32,211 nucleotides of DNA from Alphaproteobacteria bacterium (GCA_018971835.1 JAGWZW010000041.1:1-32211); one strand, 5' to 3'; positions 1 through 10,282 are shown, numbered from the stretch's first letter. Program-made: numbers and translations. Notes: generated by a model from the sequence alone, not told the origin.

Positions 1-25
1 TGGCTGCGGAGGCGATAGCGCAAGC

Positions 26-784
26 ATGACAGAGGACGGCGACAATCTCACCTATCCCGGCGGCGGCGTGCGGCTTTATGTCGAGGGCTCGCTGGGCGAG
101 GCCGCGCGCGTGGTGCCCGGGTCCGAGCAGGCGCACTACCTCATCCATGTCATGCGGGCGAAGGAGGGCAGCCGGCTCTGCCTGTTCAACGGGCGCGACG
201 GCGAATGGGCGGCGCGCCTTTCCGAGGTGAGCAAGCGCGGCTGCGTGCTGGTGTGCGAGAACCGGCTGGCCGGGCAGGCCGAGGTGCCGGACCTCTGGCT
301 GGTGTTCGCGCCGGTGAAGAAGACGCCCGCCGATTACGTCACCCAGAAGGCGACCGAGCTGGGCGTGCGGCTGCTGCAGCCCATCATCACCCGCCGCACC
401 ATCGTGCGCCGCGTCAACGCGGAGCGGATGCGCGCCAATGCCGTCGAGGCGGCCGAGCAGTCCGGCCGGCTGACGGTGCCCGAGGTGCGCGACGCCGTCG
501 ACTTGGAAAAGCTGCTGGCGGACTGGCCCGCCGAACGCCGCTTGCTCTTTTGCGACGAGGCGGGGGAGGCCCCACCCATCGCCGCCGCGCTGGCCGCGGC
601 GCCGGGCGGCCCCTGGGCGGTGCTGGTCGGCCCGGAAGGCGGCTTCGATCCGGCCGAGCGCGCGCGGATCCGGGCGCAAGGCTGCGTCACGCCGGTGTCG
701 CTCGGCTCCCGCATCCTGCGCGCCGACACCGCCGGGCTGGCGGCGCTGGCGGTTTGGCAGGCGCTGGCCGGTGACTGGCGCTAG
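26..784 (+). CDS. rsmE: 16S rRNA (uracil(1498)-N3)-methyltransferase RsmE
   Basis: This 252-residue SPOUT-family methyltransferase would methylate N3 of U1498 in 16S rRNA using S-adenosylmethionine. The N-terminal PUA-like part contains EQAHYLIHVMRAKEG, as in RsmE. The C-terminal knot shows LVGPEGGFDPAE and SLGSRILRADTAG, the two hallmark SAM-binding stretches. The length is normal for the family, with about 14 extra residues before the usual start; a GTG at 68 would give the shorter form but has no visible ribosome site. The ATG at 26 follows a GGAGG at 8-12. Bases 1-18 read WLRRR-stop in frame 1 and may be the tail of an upstream gene, which I cannot identify. gshA follows on the same strand after about 146 bp. 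Confidence 0.93.
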   Translation: MTEDGDNLTYPGGGVRLYVEGSLGEAARVVPGSEQAHYLIHVMRAKEGSRLCLFNGRDGEWAARLSEVSKRGCVLVCENRLAGQAEVPDLWLVFAPVKKTPADYVTQKATELGVRLLQPIITRRTIVRRVNAERMRANAVEAAEQSGRLTVPEVRDAVDLEKLLADWPAERRLLFCDEAGEAPPIAAALAAAPGGPWAVLVGPEGGFDPAERARIRAQGCVTPVSLGSRILRADTAGLAALAVWQALAGDWR

Positions 785-930
785 GTTACACTGAGGAAAC
801 GCATAGGTGGGCCGCGCCGGGCGCAGCTTGCGGGCTGCCCTTGCGCTCCCTAGATAGACAAAGCTGAATAACTGATTCACAATTTACATGCGGCCCGGGG
901 CATTTCCGGCCGCCGGAGGAGGCGACAGCC

Positions 931-2310
931 ATGTCCATCCCGCAATCCGCGGGCGGTCCGATCGAATCGCGCGATGACCTGGTGCGCTACCTCGAAGCCG
1001 GTTCCAAGCCCAAGTCCGAATGGCGTATCGGCACCGAGCACGAGAAATTCGTCTACGACCTCAAGGACCGCCGGCCTGTGGCCTATGAGGGGCGGCCGGG
1101 CATCCGTGCCCTGCTCGAAGGCATGCAGCGCTTCGGCTGGGAGCCGGTGCTCGAAGGCGAGAACATCATCGGCCTGACGCAGAACGGCGGCGCCATCAGC
1201 CTGGAGCCGGGCGGGCAGTTCGAGCTGTCCGGCGCGCCGCTCTTCAACGTGCACGAGACGTGTGCCGAGGTGAACACCCATCAGGCCCAGGTGCGCGAGG
1301 TGGCCGGCGAGATCGGCGCCGGTGTGATCGGCCTGGGCTTCGCGCCCGACTGGAACCTGGACGATGTGCCGGTGATGCCCAAGGGCCGCTACGGCATCAT
1401 GCGCCGCTACATGCCCAAGGTCGGCGGCTACGGGCTGGAGATGATGTTCCGCACCTGCACGGTGCAGGTGAACCTCGATTTCTCCGACGAAGCCGACATG
1501 GTCAAGAAGTTCCGCGTCGGCCTGGCGCTGCAGCCGGTGGCCACCGCGCTGTTCGCCAACTCGCCCTTCCGCCACGGCAAGCCCAACGGCTTCCTGTCGT
1601 ATCGCAGCCAGATCTGGACCGACGTGGACAATGCGCGCGCCGGCATGCTGCCCTTCGTTTTCGAGGACGGCATGGGCTTCGAGCGCTACGTCGATTACGC
1701 GCTCGGCGTGCCGATGTACTTCGTCTATCGCGACGGCAAATATATCGACGTGGCGGGCCGATGCTTCCGCGATTTCCTCGAAGGCCGCATTCCCGAGCTG
1801 AAGGGCGTCACGCCCATGATGTCGGACTGGGCGGACCACCTCACCACCATCTTCCCCGAGGTGCGCCTGAAGAAGTTCCTCGAGATGCGCGGCGCCGACG
1901 GCGGCTCGTGGCAGCGCATCTGCGGGCTGCCGGCGCTGTGGACCGGCATCTATTACGATCAGTCGGCGCTCGATGCAGCCTGGGACATGGTCAAGGACTG
2001 GAGCGCCGAGGAACGCCAGGCCATGCGCGATTCCGTTCCGCGCCAGGGCTTCGTCACGCCCTTCCGCGGCCGCTCGGTGCGCGAGCTGGCGCGGCAGATG
2101 CTGGAGATTTCCGCCGAGGGCCTCAAGCGCCGCGCCTGCGGCGACGGGGCGGGGCTCGATGCCGCCGGCATGAGCGAGGACGGCTTCCTCAATCCGCTGC
2201 GCGTGCTGGTGGAGCGCGGCTATACCCGCGCCGACGAACTGCTGCGCCGCTACCGCGAGGACTGGAAGGGCGACATCGCGCCCCTGTTTCGGGAATACAA
2301 TTTCCTCTGA
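931..2310 (+). CDS. gshA: Glutamate--cysteine ligase (GCS2 family)
   Basis: This 459-residue enzyme joins glutamate and cysteine in the ATP-dependent first step of glutathione synthesis. It belongs to the GCS2 family shared by alphaproteobacteria and plants, not to the E. coli GshA type. The N-terminal GTEHEKFVYD, the central YGLEMMFRTCTVQVNLDFSD and the following ALFANSPF are typical of the family, and the length of about 455-460 residues is normal. The ATG at 931 has a strong GGAGGAGG upstream. It sits downstream of rsmE, a common alphaproteobacterial pairing. Codons are strongly G/C-ending. Confidence 0.95.
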   Translation: MSIPQSAGGPIESRDDLVRYLEAGSKPKSEWRIGTEHEKFVYDLKDRRPVAYEGRPGIRALLEGMQRFGWEPVLEGENIIGLTQNGGAISLEPGGQFELSGAPLFNVHETCAEVNTHQAQVREVAGEIGAGVIGLGFAPDWNLDDVPVMPKGRYGIMRRYMPKVGGYGLEMMFRTCTVQVNLDFSDEADMVKKFRVGLALQPVATALFANSPFRHGKPNGFLSYRSQIWTDVDNARAGMLPFVFEDGMGFERYVDYALGVPMYFVYRDGKYIDVAGRCFRDFLEGRIPELKGVTPMMSDWADHLTTIFPEVRLKKFLEMRGADGGSWQRICGLPALWTGIYYDQSALDAAWDMVKDWSAEERQAMRDSVPRQGFVTPFRGRSVRELARQMLEISAEGLKRRACGDGAGLDAAGMSEDGFLNPLRVLVERGYTRADELLRRYREDWKGDIAPLFREYNFL

Positions 2311-2457
2311 ACTCGGAAGTCCGGCGAACTCCCAGCGCGGCGAAGCGGCCGCCGCCGGCGCGGTTATGCAACACAGCCCGGTGTGAATCGCGTGGCGCCG
2401 GAGGCACTTGCCGCCTCGCCGCGCAGACTTATCCCCGTGCGCCCGTGCGGGCGGATA

Positions 2458-3408
2458 ATGGCCGTCATGAAAGGACTGGCCAAGACATCTCCGTCGCCTG
2501 GCGGCGGCCGCGTGCAGGCGCTGCTGCGGGCGGCGCTTGTCGATTGCGCGGCGGCTGCGCAGTGGCATCTGCAAACGGCGCGCGCGCTCGGAGCAATTCC
2601 AGGCGAAGTGGATACCGGTTCGCCGTCCGGAATTGCGACCAATCAAGAATTTTCGCCGGAAAACGTGCGCGCCAGCCTCAAAGCGGTGCGCGAGGCGGCG
2701 TGCTTCGCCCGGCTGATCGCGAAGCTGGCCGAGGCCGAGGCGCGGCTGCGGCCCAAACATTTCATTTATGTCACGGAAGTCTGGCGGGGTGGGGTGCTGA
2801 TCGAAACCCGCACCAGGCATCGCTGGGTCGGCGGGCTAGTTGGGGGGAGGGGGGTACCCCCGAATTTTCCGGTTCGAATACAAACGCCGTCGGCGCCGCC
2901 GCGAACCGAGGCCATCACGGAAGGCCCGCGCCATCGCGGCGGCCAGCCCGGCAATGCCAATCGCCTCTGCCACGGCCGCTACGGCAAGCAGCGGCTCGCC
3001 GCCGATGCCGCCGCCAAGAAGAAGGCGAGGGCGGCGCTGGCGCTGGTGCGCAACCTGCTCAGGATGCAGAAGGCGTTGAATCAAATTCAGGCGGCAGCAC
3101 AAAGGCTCCGTTCGGATCGCGCTTCATGTCGCCAGCCCAGCGCACGGCCGCCAAGGGCAGCGGCGCATAGAGATGCGGGAACAGTTCGCCGCCGCGCGAG
3201 GGCTCCCATTTCAGCGCGGGGCCGAGCCCGTCCGCCGCCACCGCGACGAGCACGAGGTCGCGCGCCTCGGCATACCATTTCTGAAGCGTACCCATCAGTT
3301 GGTCCGCGGTGGAGAAATGCAGGAAGCCGTCGCTCCGGTCTTTCGGCGAGCCCGCATAGGCGCCCGCCGCGCGCGCCGCCTGCCATTCGGGCCTGTGGAC
3401 GATCTTGA
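2458..3408 (+). CDS. Unrecognised protein with GGQPGN-HGRYGK motif, probably 3'-degenerate
   Basis: I do not recognise the family. An open frame runs from ATG 2458 (or ATG 2467, MKGLAKTS) to TGA 3406-3408. About 135 N-terminal residues look helical and Ala-rich, ending near VTEVWRGGVLIETRTRHRW. A Gly/Pro-rich stretch encoded by a G-rich repeat (2842-2877) follows. Then comes RHRGGQPGNANRLCHGRYGK, a motif I associate with small phage-like or accessory alphaproteobacterial proteins, followed by a basic helix to about position 3100. After that the frame is simply antisense to the DUF952 gene, so the native stop has probably been lost and the real protein likely ended near 3060-3110. A fusion around the repeat or a decaying gene are both possible. 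The frame choice rests on the HGRYGK motif. Confidence 0.4.
   Translation: MAVMKGLAKTSPSPGGGRVQALLRAALVDCAAAAQWHLQTARALGAIPGEVDTGSPSGIATNQEFSPENVRASLKAVREAACFARLIAKLAEAEARLRPKHFIYVTEVWRGGVLIETRTRHRWVGGLVGGRGVPPNFPVRIQTPSAPPRTEAITEGPRHRGGQPGNANRLCHGRYGKQRLAADAAAKKKARAALALVRNLLRMQKALNQIQAAAQRLRSDRASCRQPSARPPRAAAHRDAGTVRRRARAPISARGRARPPPPRRARGRAPRHTISEAYPSVGPRWRNAGSRRSGLSASPHRRPPRAPPAIRACGRS
2842..2877 (-). repeat. G-rich GGGGTACCCC repeat, copy A
   Basis: Read on the minus strand this is ATTCGAACCGGAAAATTCGG followed by GGGTACCCCCCTCCCCCC. It matches copy B at 30747-30782 on the plus strand over about 36 bases, with a few substitutions and two single-base gaps. It contains the palindrome GGGGTACCCC at 2851-2860. 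It lies inside the unrecognised ORF, between the helical N-terminal part and the HGRYGK motif. Confidence 0.5.
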
Positions 3409-3418
3409 AGATGAGCAT
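3059..3418 (-). CDS. DUF952 family protein
   Basis: This 119-residue protein starts MLIFKIVHRPEWQAARAAG and contains DGFLHFSTADQLMGTLQKWY and WEPSRGGELFPHLYAPLP, typical of DUF952. Members are small soluble proteins; I know of no established reaction for them. I chose the ATG at 3418 because family homology begins there; an upstream in-frame extension would overlap the cupin gene. It is the last gene of the tldD-RLP-cupin operon, only 2 bp after the cupin stop, so co-transcription is very likely. Its whole length is antisense to the tail of the 2458-3408 frame. Confidence 0.85.
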   Translation of the reverse strand: MLIFKIVHRPEWQAARAAGAYAGSPKDRSDGFLHFSTADQLMGTLQKWYAEARDLVLVAVAADGLGPALKWEPSRGGELFPHLYAPLPLAAVRWAGDMKRDPNGAFVLPPEFDSTPSAS

Positions 3419-3420
3419 GC

Positions 3421-3876
3421 TCACGTCGCCAGGAACGCCGCCACCGCCGGATGTGCGCGCATCTCCGCGAGGTCTGCGTCGTTCGGCAATTGCGGGCGGT
3501 CGCGCTCGGCATTGACCATGCACAGAAAGCCCATCGGCTCGCTGCCGGTGGTGCGGAACTGGTGCCAGGTCAGCGGCGGAATGTGCACGAGGTCGAAGGC
3601 CTTCACGGGGCGCACTTCGCTGCCGACCAACACCTCGGCGGCCCCGCGCAGGATCATCACGCCGTGCACATGCTCATGCCGCTCCAGCGTGGAATGGCCG
3701 CCCGGCGCCACCTCGAAATAGCGCAGTTCGCATTTGAGGTCGGGATCGTGGAACAGCACCTGCCGCGTCACCGACTTGAAGGGCGCGGCGCCTTCTTCCT
3801 TGTAGGGCATGAGCGTCACGCCGTCCCAGCGGAAGCCGGCAAAGGCGCGGAAGGGATCGATCGGCTTGTCGGTCAT
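3421..3876 (-). CDS. Small cupin protein, candidate 1-methylthioxylulose-5-phosphate methylsulfurylase
   Basis: This 151-residue single-domain cupin carries the first cupin motif as ERHEHVHGVMILRG (possible metal ligands H67, H69, H71) and the second as DLVHIPPLTWHQF (H105). Its start lies 6 bp after the stop of a RuBisCO-like protein. In Rhodospirillum rubrum an RLP and a small cupin act in sequence: the RLP forms 1-methylthioxylulose 5-phosphate and the cupin releases the methylthiol to give 1-deoxyxylulose 5-phosphate. The adjacency suggests this role, but cupins are functionally diverse and no substrate can be read from the sequence. The cupin fold is certain; the specific function is inference. 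Confidence 0.85.
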   Translation of the reverse strand: MTDKPIDPFRAFAGFRWDGVTLMPYKEEGAAPFKSVTRQVLFHDPDLKCELRYFEVAPGGHSTLERHEHVHGVMILRGAAEVLVGSEVRPVKAFDLVHIPPLTWHQFRTTGSEPMGFLCMVNAERDRPQLPNDADLAEMRAHPAVAAFLAT

Positions 3877-3882
3877 CTGCGT

Positions 3883-4980
3883 TCATCCCTCGCCGTGCGC
3901 GTGCACGGCCTCGACAAAGGCTTTCGTTTCGTCGGCCAGCCGTTCGCCCGCCGCCAGCAGCCCGCCGCCGATCAGCAGCATCACGTCGCTGCCGTAGAAA
4001 TCGAGCATCTCCGGCATGCGGTCCGTCGTCATGCCGCCGGCCGGCACCGGAATGCAGGGCTTGATATCGCCCCACGGTTCCAGCGCGGCGCCAGCCAGCG
4101 CGCGGCACTCGTCCGTCGTATAGCCGAAGCGGCCGCCGTGATTGGGAAACACGGTGGCGTCGGCGCCCAAGAGGCGGAACAGCTTGCCGAGCAGAAACGG
4201 CGGGGCGATGCGCGCGGCGCCCGCCATCGCCGGATGGGCCATGAAGGCGATGTCCGGGTTCTCGCGCACCAGCGCATGGAACGACGGAAGGCCGACGATC
4301 ATCGGCGCGATCAGCACGGTGTCGAGCCCCGCGCCGCGCACGACCTCGATCTGGCGGCGAAGCTGGTCGAGATTGCCCGAAAGGCTGGGCAGATAGCGCG
4401 TCGGCACGTTGCCTTGCGCGGCGCGCACCGCCTCGGCCACGGCGGGCACGCGCTCAGCGAACGGGCTGTAAGCCTGGTCGGCGAGACCGTGATCGTCCTT
4501 GATATAGTCGATGCCGCCGCGCGCGAACTGCGCGGCCAGCGCCGCCAGTTCCGGTGGCGAAAGTCCCTGCGGCTTCAGCGCCGAGCAGGTCAGCGCGCGG
4601 CCTTCGGCGCCGACGCGCTTGCGCAAGCCTTCGAGGCCGTGATGCGGCCCGGCGAAGGCGCGCCGCACCTCGGCCGGAAAGATCGCGTCGTGCAGCACCA
4701 TGTCGGCATGGATGGAGGAATTGCCGAACAGCATGTTGAGCGTCTGTCCGGCTTCGAGCCCGGTGGTGGAGACGGCCAGGCCGATGGCGATTTCGAACAC
4801 GCCGCCGCCGAGGTCGCGGATGGCCTGGACCTCGCCCACGATCTCGTCCAGTACGCTTTGCTTGGTGATGGCGCTGACCGGCATCTCGACGGACTGTTCG
4901 ACCGCGATGGTGTGCGCCCGCGCCTGGATGTTTTCCGCGCGATCCTTGACGCGGTAGATCGCCGTAATGCGTTCGCCCAT
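3883..4980 (-). CDS. RuBisCO-like protein (form IV large-chain homologue)
   Basis: This 365-residue protein has the RuBisCO large-chain C-terminal barrel but is shorter than true RuBisCO (about 460-480 residues). SALKPQGLS (K136) matches the first active-site lysine region. GGIDYIKDDHG (residues 155-165) matches GGxDFxKDDE, so the carbamylated Lys is K161 and one Mg ligand is D163, but the Glu ligand is His164. AHPAM (248-252), PNHGGRFGY (279-287, loop 6 region without the GKLEG lysine), PVPAGGM and IGGG follow. These changes rule out ordinary CO2 fixation and point to an isomerase or related enolisation reaction. Neighbouring cupin and DUF952 genes suggest the methylthioadenosine-isoprenoid shunt. 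An alternative is a decarboxylase of sugar-acid catabolism, but no kinase or other partner for that is nearby. Confidence 0.88.
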   Translation of the reverse strand: MGERITAIYRVKDRAENIQARAHTIAVEQSVEMPVSAITKQSVLDEIVGEVQAIRDLGGGVFEIAIGLAVSTTGLEAGQTLNMLFGNSSIHADMVLHDAIFPAEVRRAFAGPHHGLEGLRKRVGAEGRALTCSALKPQGLSPPELAALAAQFARGGIDYIKDDHGLADQAYSPFAERVPAVAEAVRAAQGNVPTRYLPSLSGNLDQLRRQIEVVRGAGLDTVLIAPMIVGLPSFHALVRENPDIAFMAHPAMAGAARIAPPFLLGKLFRLLGADATVFPNHGGRFGYTTDECRALAGAALEPWGDIKPCIPVPAGGMTTDRMPEMLDFYGSDVMLLIGGGLLAAGERLADETKAFVEAVHAHGEG

Positions 4981-4986
4981 GGCTTG

Positions 4987-6408
4987 TTACGCTGCCGTGC
5001 CGCCGACCGTGAGGCCGTCGAGCCGCAGCGTCGGCTGGCCGACGCCGACCGGCACCGACTGGCCGTTCTTGCCGCAGGTGCCGATGCCGGTGTCGAGCTT
5101 CATGTCGTTGCCGATCATCTTCACCTGCGTCAGCGCCGTCGGCCCGTCGCCGATCAGCGTGGCGCCCTTGATCGCGGGCCCGACCTTGCCGTTCTCGATC
5201 TTGTAGGCCTCGGTGCAGGAGAAGACGAACTTGCCGTTGGTGATGTCCACCTGGCCGCCGCCGAAGTTCACCGCATAGATGCCGTTCTTGACGCTGGCGA
5301 TGATCTCTTCGGGCGGCGTGGTGCCGCCGAGCATGGTGGTGTTGGTCATGCGCGGCAGCACGGGCGAGGCGAAGCTCTCGCGCCGGCCGTTGCCGGTGGG
5401 CTTCATGCCCATCAGGCGGGCGTTCTGCCGGTCCTGCATATAGCCCTTGAGGATGCCGTCCTCGATCAGCACGGTGCGGGAGGTGGGCGTGCCCTCGTCG
5501 TCGATGGTGAGCGAGCCGCGCCGGCCGGCGATGGTGCCGTCGTCCACCACGGTGACGCCCGGCGCCGCCACGCGCTCACCCAGCAGCCCGGCGAACGCGG
5601 AGGTCTTCTTGCGGTTGAAGTCGCCCTCCAGGCCGTGGCCGATGGCCTCGTGCAGCAGAATGCCCGGCCAGCCCGGGCCGAGCACCACCGTCATCTCGCC
5701 GGCTGGCGCGGGAACGGAAGCAAGGTTGACCAGCGCCTGGCGCAGCGCCTCGTCCACCCCCGCCTGCCAATAGGCGGGGTCGAGATAGGTGTCGTAGCCC
5801 GCGCGTCCGCCACCGCCATAGTGTCCGGATTCCTGGCGGCCGTTCTCCTCCACCACCACGGCGACGCCGATGCGCACCAGGGGGCGGATATCGCGATAGA
5901 CCTCGCCGCCCGGGCGGACGATCTCCACGGTCTGCCATTCCCCGGCCAGGGAGCAGGAGACCTGGCGCACCCGCGAATCCTTCTGGCGGGCATATTCGTT
6001 CATGTCCTGCAGCAGTTTCACCTTGACGGCGAACTCTGCGGATTTGAGCGGGTCGATGTCCGAATAGAGCTTCACGTTGGTGCGGGCCGGCGGCAAAGCG
6101 AGGGTGCCGGAATAGCCCTTGGTCACGGCGGTCACCGTGCCGGCCGCGCGAGCGATGGCCTCCTCCGAAAGCTCCGAGGCATGGGCGTAGCCGGTGGCCT
6201 CGCCGGCCACCGAGCGCAGGCCGAAGCCCTGGGTGGTGTCGAAGCTGGCGGCCTTGAGCCGGCCGTCATCGAAGGCGAAGCTTTCGCTCTGGCGGTATTC
6301 GAGGAACAGCTCGCCGTCGTCGGCGCCCTTCAGAGCGTTGTCCACCAGGCCTTGAACCCGGCCGCGGTCGAGGCCGTCTGGGCGGAAGAACAGGTCCGAA
6401 TCGGCCAT
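4987..6408 (-). CDS. tldD: Metalloprotease TldD
   Basis: This 473-residue protein is TldD, a zinc peptidase subunit that pairs with TldE/PmbA to cleave unfolded peptides and modified-peptide leaders. The Zn motif is HEAIGHGLEGDF (HExxxH). Other family stretches are VDDGTIAGRRGSLTIDDEG, ESFASPVLPRMTNTTML and GTCGKNGQSVPVG near the C-terminus. Length is normal (about 475-480). The ATG at 6408 has AAGGAGA upstream. It is the first gene of a four-gene minus-strand operon with the RuBisCO-like protein, cupin and DUF952 (gaps of 6, 6 and 2 bp). The partner tldE is not in the window. Confidence 0.95.
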   Translation of the reverse strand: MADSDLFFRPDGLDRGRVQGLVDNALKGADDGELFLEYRQSESFAFDDGRLKAASFDTTQGFGLRSVAGEATGYAHASELSEEAIARAAGTVTAVTKGYSGTLALPPARTNVKLYSDIDPLKSAEFAVKVKLLQDMNEYARQKDSRVRQVSCSLAGEWQTVEIVRPGGEVYRDIRPLVRIGVAVVVEENGRQESGHYGGGGRAGYDTYLDPAYWQAGVDEALRQALVNLASVPAPAGEMTVVLGPGWPGILLHEAIGHGLEGDFNRKKTSAFAGLLGERVAAPGVTVVDDGTIAGRRGSLTIDDEGTPTSRTVLIEDGILKGYMQDRQNARLMGMKPTGNGRRESFASPVLPRMTNTTMLGGTTPPEEIIASVKNGIYAVNFGGGQVDITNGKFVFSCTEAYKIENGKVGPAIKGATLIGDGPTALTQVKMIGNDMKLDTGIGTCGKNGQSVPVGVGQPTLRLDGLTVGGTAA

Positions 6409-6725
6409 GAGACTCTCCTTGAAAAAGGTGGGCCCCTGTTGCCCGCGCGATGCTGCGGCGCACGCGATTGAGAACCCGTCGCGGCATATTGCCTCCAGCG
6501 GCCGGCGCCGTCATCCTGCCGCTATCCCTTGAGATAGGCGCTGGAGCGGCCGTCCCACAAGGTTTCTGCGATGCAAAATGTCTTTTCGCGGGAACATTGA
6601 TGGGGGTCAATAACCACCCGTGTCATAAGGTCGCAATGCTTTCAAACGCTTGCGCGACGCATACGCATAAGCAGAAAGTCCGGCGAGGGGCCGGCGACGC
6701 CCCCAACAGCCGTGAGAGGGTGGCG
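6409..6725. other. Divergent intergenic region between tldD and ctaC
   Basis: These 317 bp separate divergent tldD and ctaC starts and contain no convincing gene. They hold the tldD ribosome site (minus strand, about 6412-6418), an imperfect short hairpin around 6521-6541, the FNR/FixK-type palindrome at 6597-6610, and the ctaC ribosome site (GAGAGGG, about 6713-6720). Both operons presumably start here. I could not pick out unambiguous -35/-10 pairs. Confidence 0.6.
6597..6610. promoter_or_regulatory. FNR/FixK-type binding site upstream of ctaC
   Basis: The sequence TTGATGGGGGTCAA is a TTGA-N6-TCAA palindrome, matching the core recognised by CRP/FNR-family regulators such as FNR, FnrL and FixK. 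Its centre is about 122 bp upstream of the ctaC start and 195 bp upstream of tldD. Oxygen-responsive control of the oxidase operon is the natural reading. Whether it activates or represses, and which operon it serves, cannot be told without transcript starts. Confidence 0.5.
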
Positions 6726-9184
<2,459 letters not shown>

Positions 9185-9198
9185 GAGGTAACAGGGAC

Positions 9199-10122
9199 AT
9201 GTCGTCAGCGGCACTTGCATTTCCGGCCCGGCCCGCATCGGCGGGCGACTTCTTCGCGCTCCTGAAGCCGCGCGTGATGTCGCTCGTCATCTTCACAGGG
9301 CTGGCCGGGCTGGTGGTGGCGCCGGGTCACATCGATCCCTTCACGGCGTTCACCGCGCTGCTCTGCATCGCGGTCGGGGCCGGCGCCTCGGGCGCACTCA
9401 ACATGGCCTATGATGCCGATATCGACCGGCTGATGGCGCGCACCGCGGCGCGGCCGGTGCCGATGGGCCGTATCAGCCGCGCGGATGCGCTGGCGTTCGG
9501 CTGGGCGCTTTCCGCGGGTTCCGTCGCGGTGATGGGATTATTCGTGAACGCGATGGCGGCGGCGCTGCTCGCCTTCACGATCTTCTTCTATGTTTGCGTC
9601 TATACGCTGTGGCTGAAGCGGCGCACGGCGCAGAACATTGTCATCGGCGGACTTGCGGGCGCTCTGCCGCCGGCCATCGGCTGGGCGGCGGTGACGGGCG
9701 GGCTCGGCCTGGCGCCGCTGGCGCTGGTGGCGGTGATCTTCCTGTGGACGCCGCCGCATTTCTGGGCGCTGGCCTTATGGCGCTCGGACGATTATGCCCG
9801 CGCCGGCGTACCGATGATGCCGGTGGTGAAGGGCAAGCCGTCCACGCGCCGGCAGATCTTCGGCTATGCGCTGCTGCTGTTTCCCGCAGGACTGTTGCCC
9901 GCCGCGACCGGGGTGGCCGGGCCACTCTATGCGGCTGCGGCGATGCTGTTCGGCGGCTGGATGGTGGTGGAAGCCGCCGCCGTGCTGCGCGAAACCGACA
10001 CGGTGCGCGAACCTGCGGCCAAGCGCCTGTTCGCAGTGTCGATTTCCTACCTGTTCGTGCTGTTCGCGGCGTTGATCGCCGAACATCTGCTTGGCGTCGC
10101 CGCTTTCAGGGCGTGGGTTTAG
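9199..10122 (+). CDS. ctaB: Protoheme IX farnesyltransferase (heme O synthase)
   Basis: This 307-residue UbiA-family membrane enzyme transfers a farnesyl group to heme B to make heme O, the precursor of heme A for the oxidase. It has multiple hydrophobic helices. The prenyl-diphosphate motif is NxxxDxxxD at N68, D72 and D76 (NMAYDADID), and the second loop reads [27 protein letters not shown] is also characteristic. The ATG at 9199 follows TAGGAGGT, 14 bp after ctaD. Confidence 0.95.
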   Translation: MSSAALAFPARPASAGDFFALLKPRVMSLVIFTGLAGLVVAPGHIDPFTAFTALLCIAVGAGASGALNMAYDADIDRLMARTAARPVPMGRISRADALAFGWALSAGSVAVMGLFVNAMAAALLAFTIFFYVCVYTLWLKRRTAQNIVIGGLAGALPPAIGWAAVTGGLGLAPLALVAVIFLWTPPHFWALALWRSDDYARAGVPMMPVVKGKPSTRRQIFGYALLLFPAGLLPAATGVAGPLYAAAAMLFGGWMVVEAAAVLRETDTVREPAAKRLFAVSISYLFVLFAALIAEHLLGVAAFRAWV

Positions 10123-10126
10123 GGAC

Positions 10127-10282
10127 ATGAGCATAGTGACGGCAGACGACAACAGACACGAAGAGGAAGATGCCAGGACGCGGCGGCGGCGCAACATCGC
10201 GCTGGCGCTGGCACTGGGCGCTGTGGTGCTGCTGTTCTTCGTAATGACGATGGTTCAGTTGAAGGCCCATTTCGGCGCTTAG
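10127..10282 (+). CDS. Small CoxF-like membrane protein
   Basis: This 51-residue protein has a charged N-terminus (DDNRHEEEDARTRRRR) and one membrane helix (IALALALGAVVLLFFVMTMV), ending LKAHFGA. It sits 4 bp after ctaB, where alphaproteobacterial cox operons carry the small CoxF protein, and the topology and ending fit. In most such operons ctaG follows directly, but here ctaE begins 40 bp later. The identification rests on position, size and topology. Confidence 0.75.
   Translation: MSIVTADDNRHEEEDARTRRRRNIALALALGAVVLLFFVMTMVQLKAHFGA

Noticed and set aside
1..18. Tail of an upstream coding sequence (WLRRR-stop)
   Set aside because: Five codons are too few to identify or confirm a gene.
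877..2820. A 647-codon minus-strand frame opposite gshA
   Set aside because: Mirror frame of a clear GCS2 gene with biased composition.
3451..6471. A 1006-codon open frame on the plus strand opposite the tldD-RLP operon
   Set aside because: It is antisense to four well-supported genes, has no family motifs, and long mirror frames are common in GC-rich DNA.
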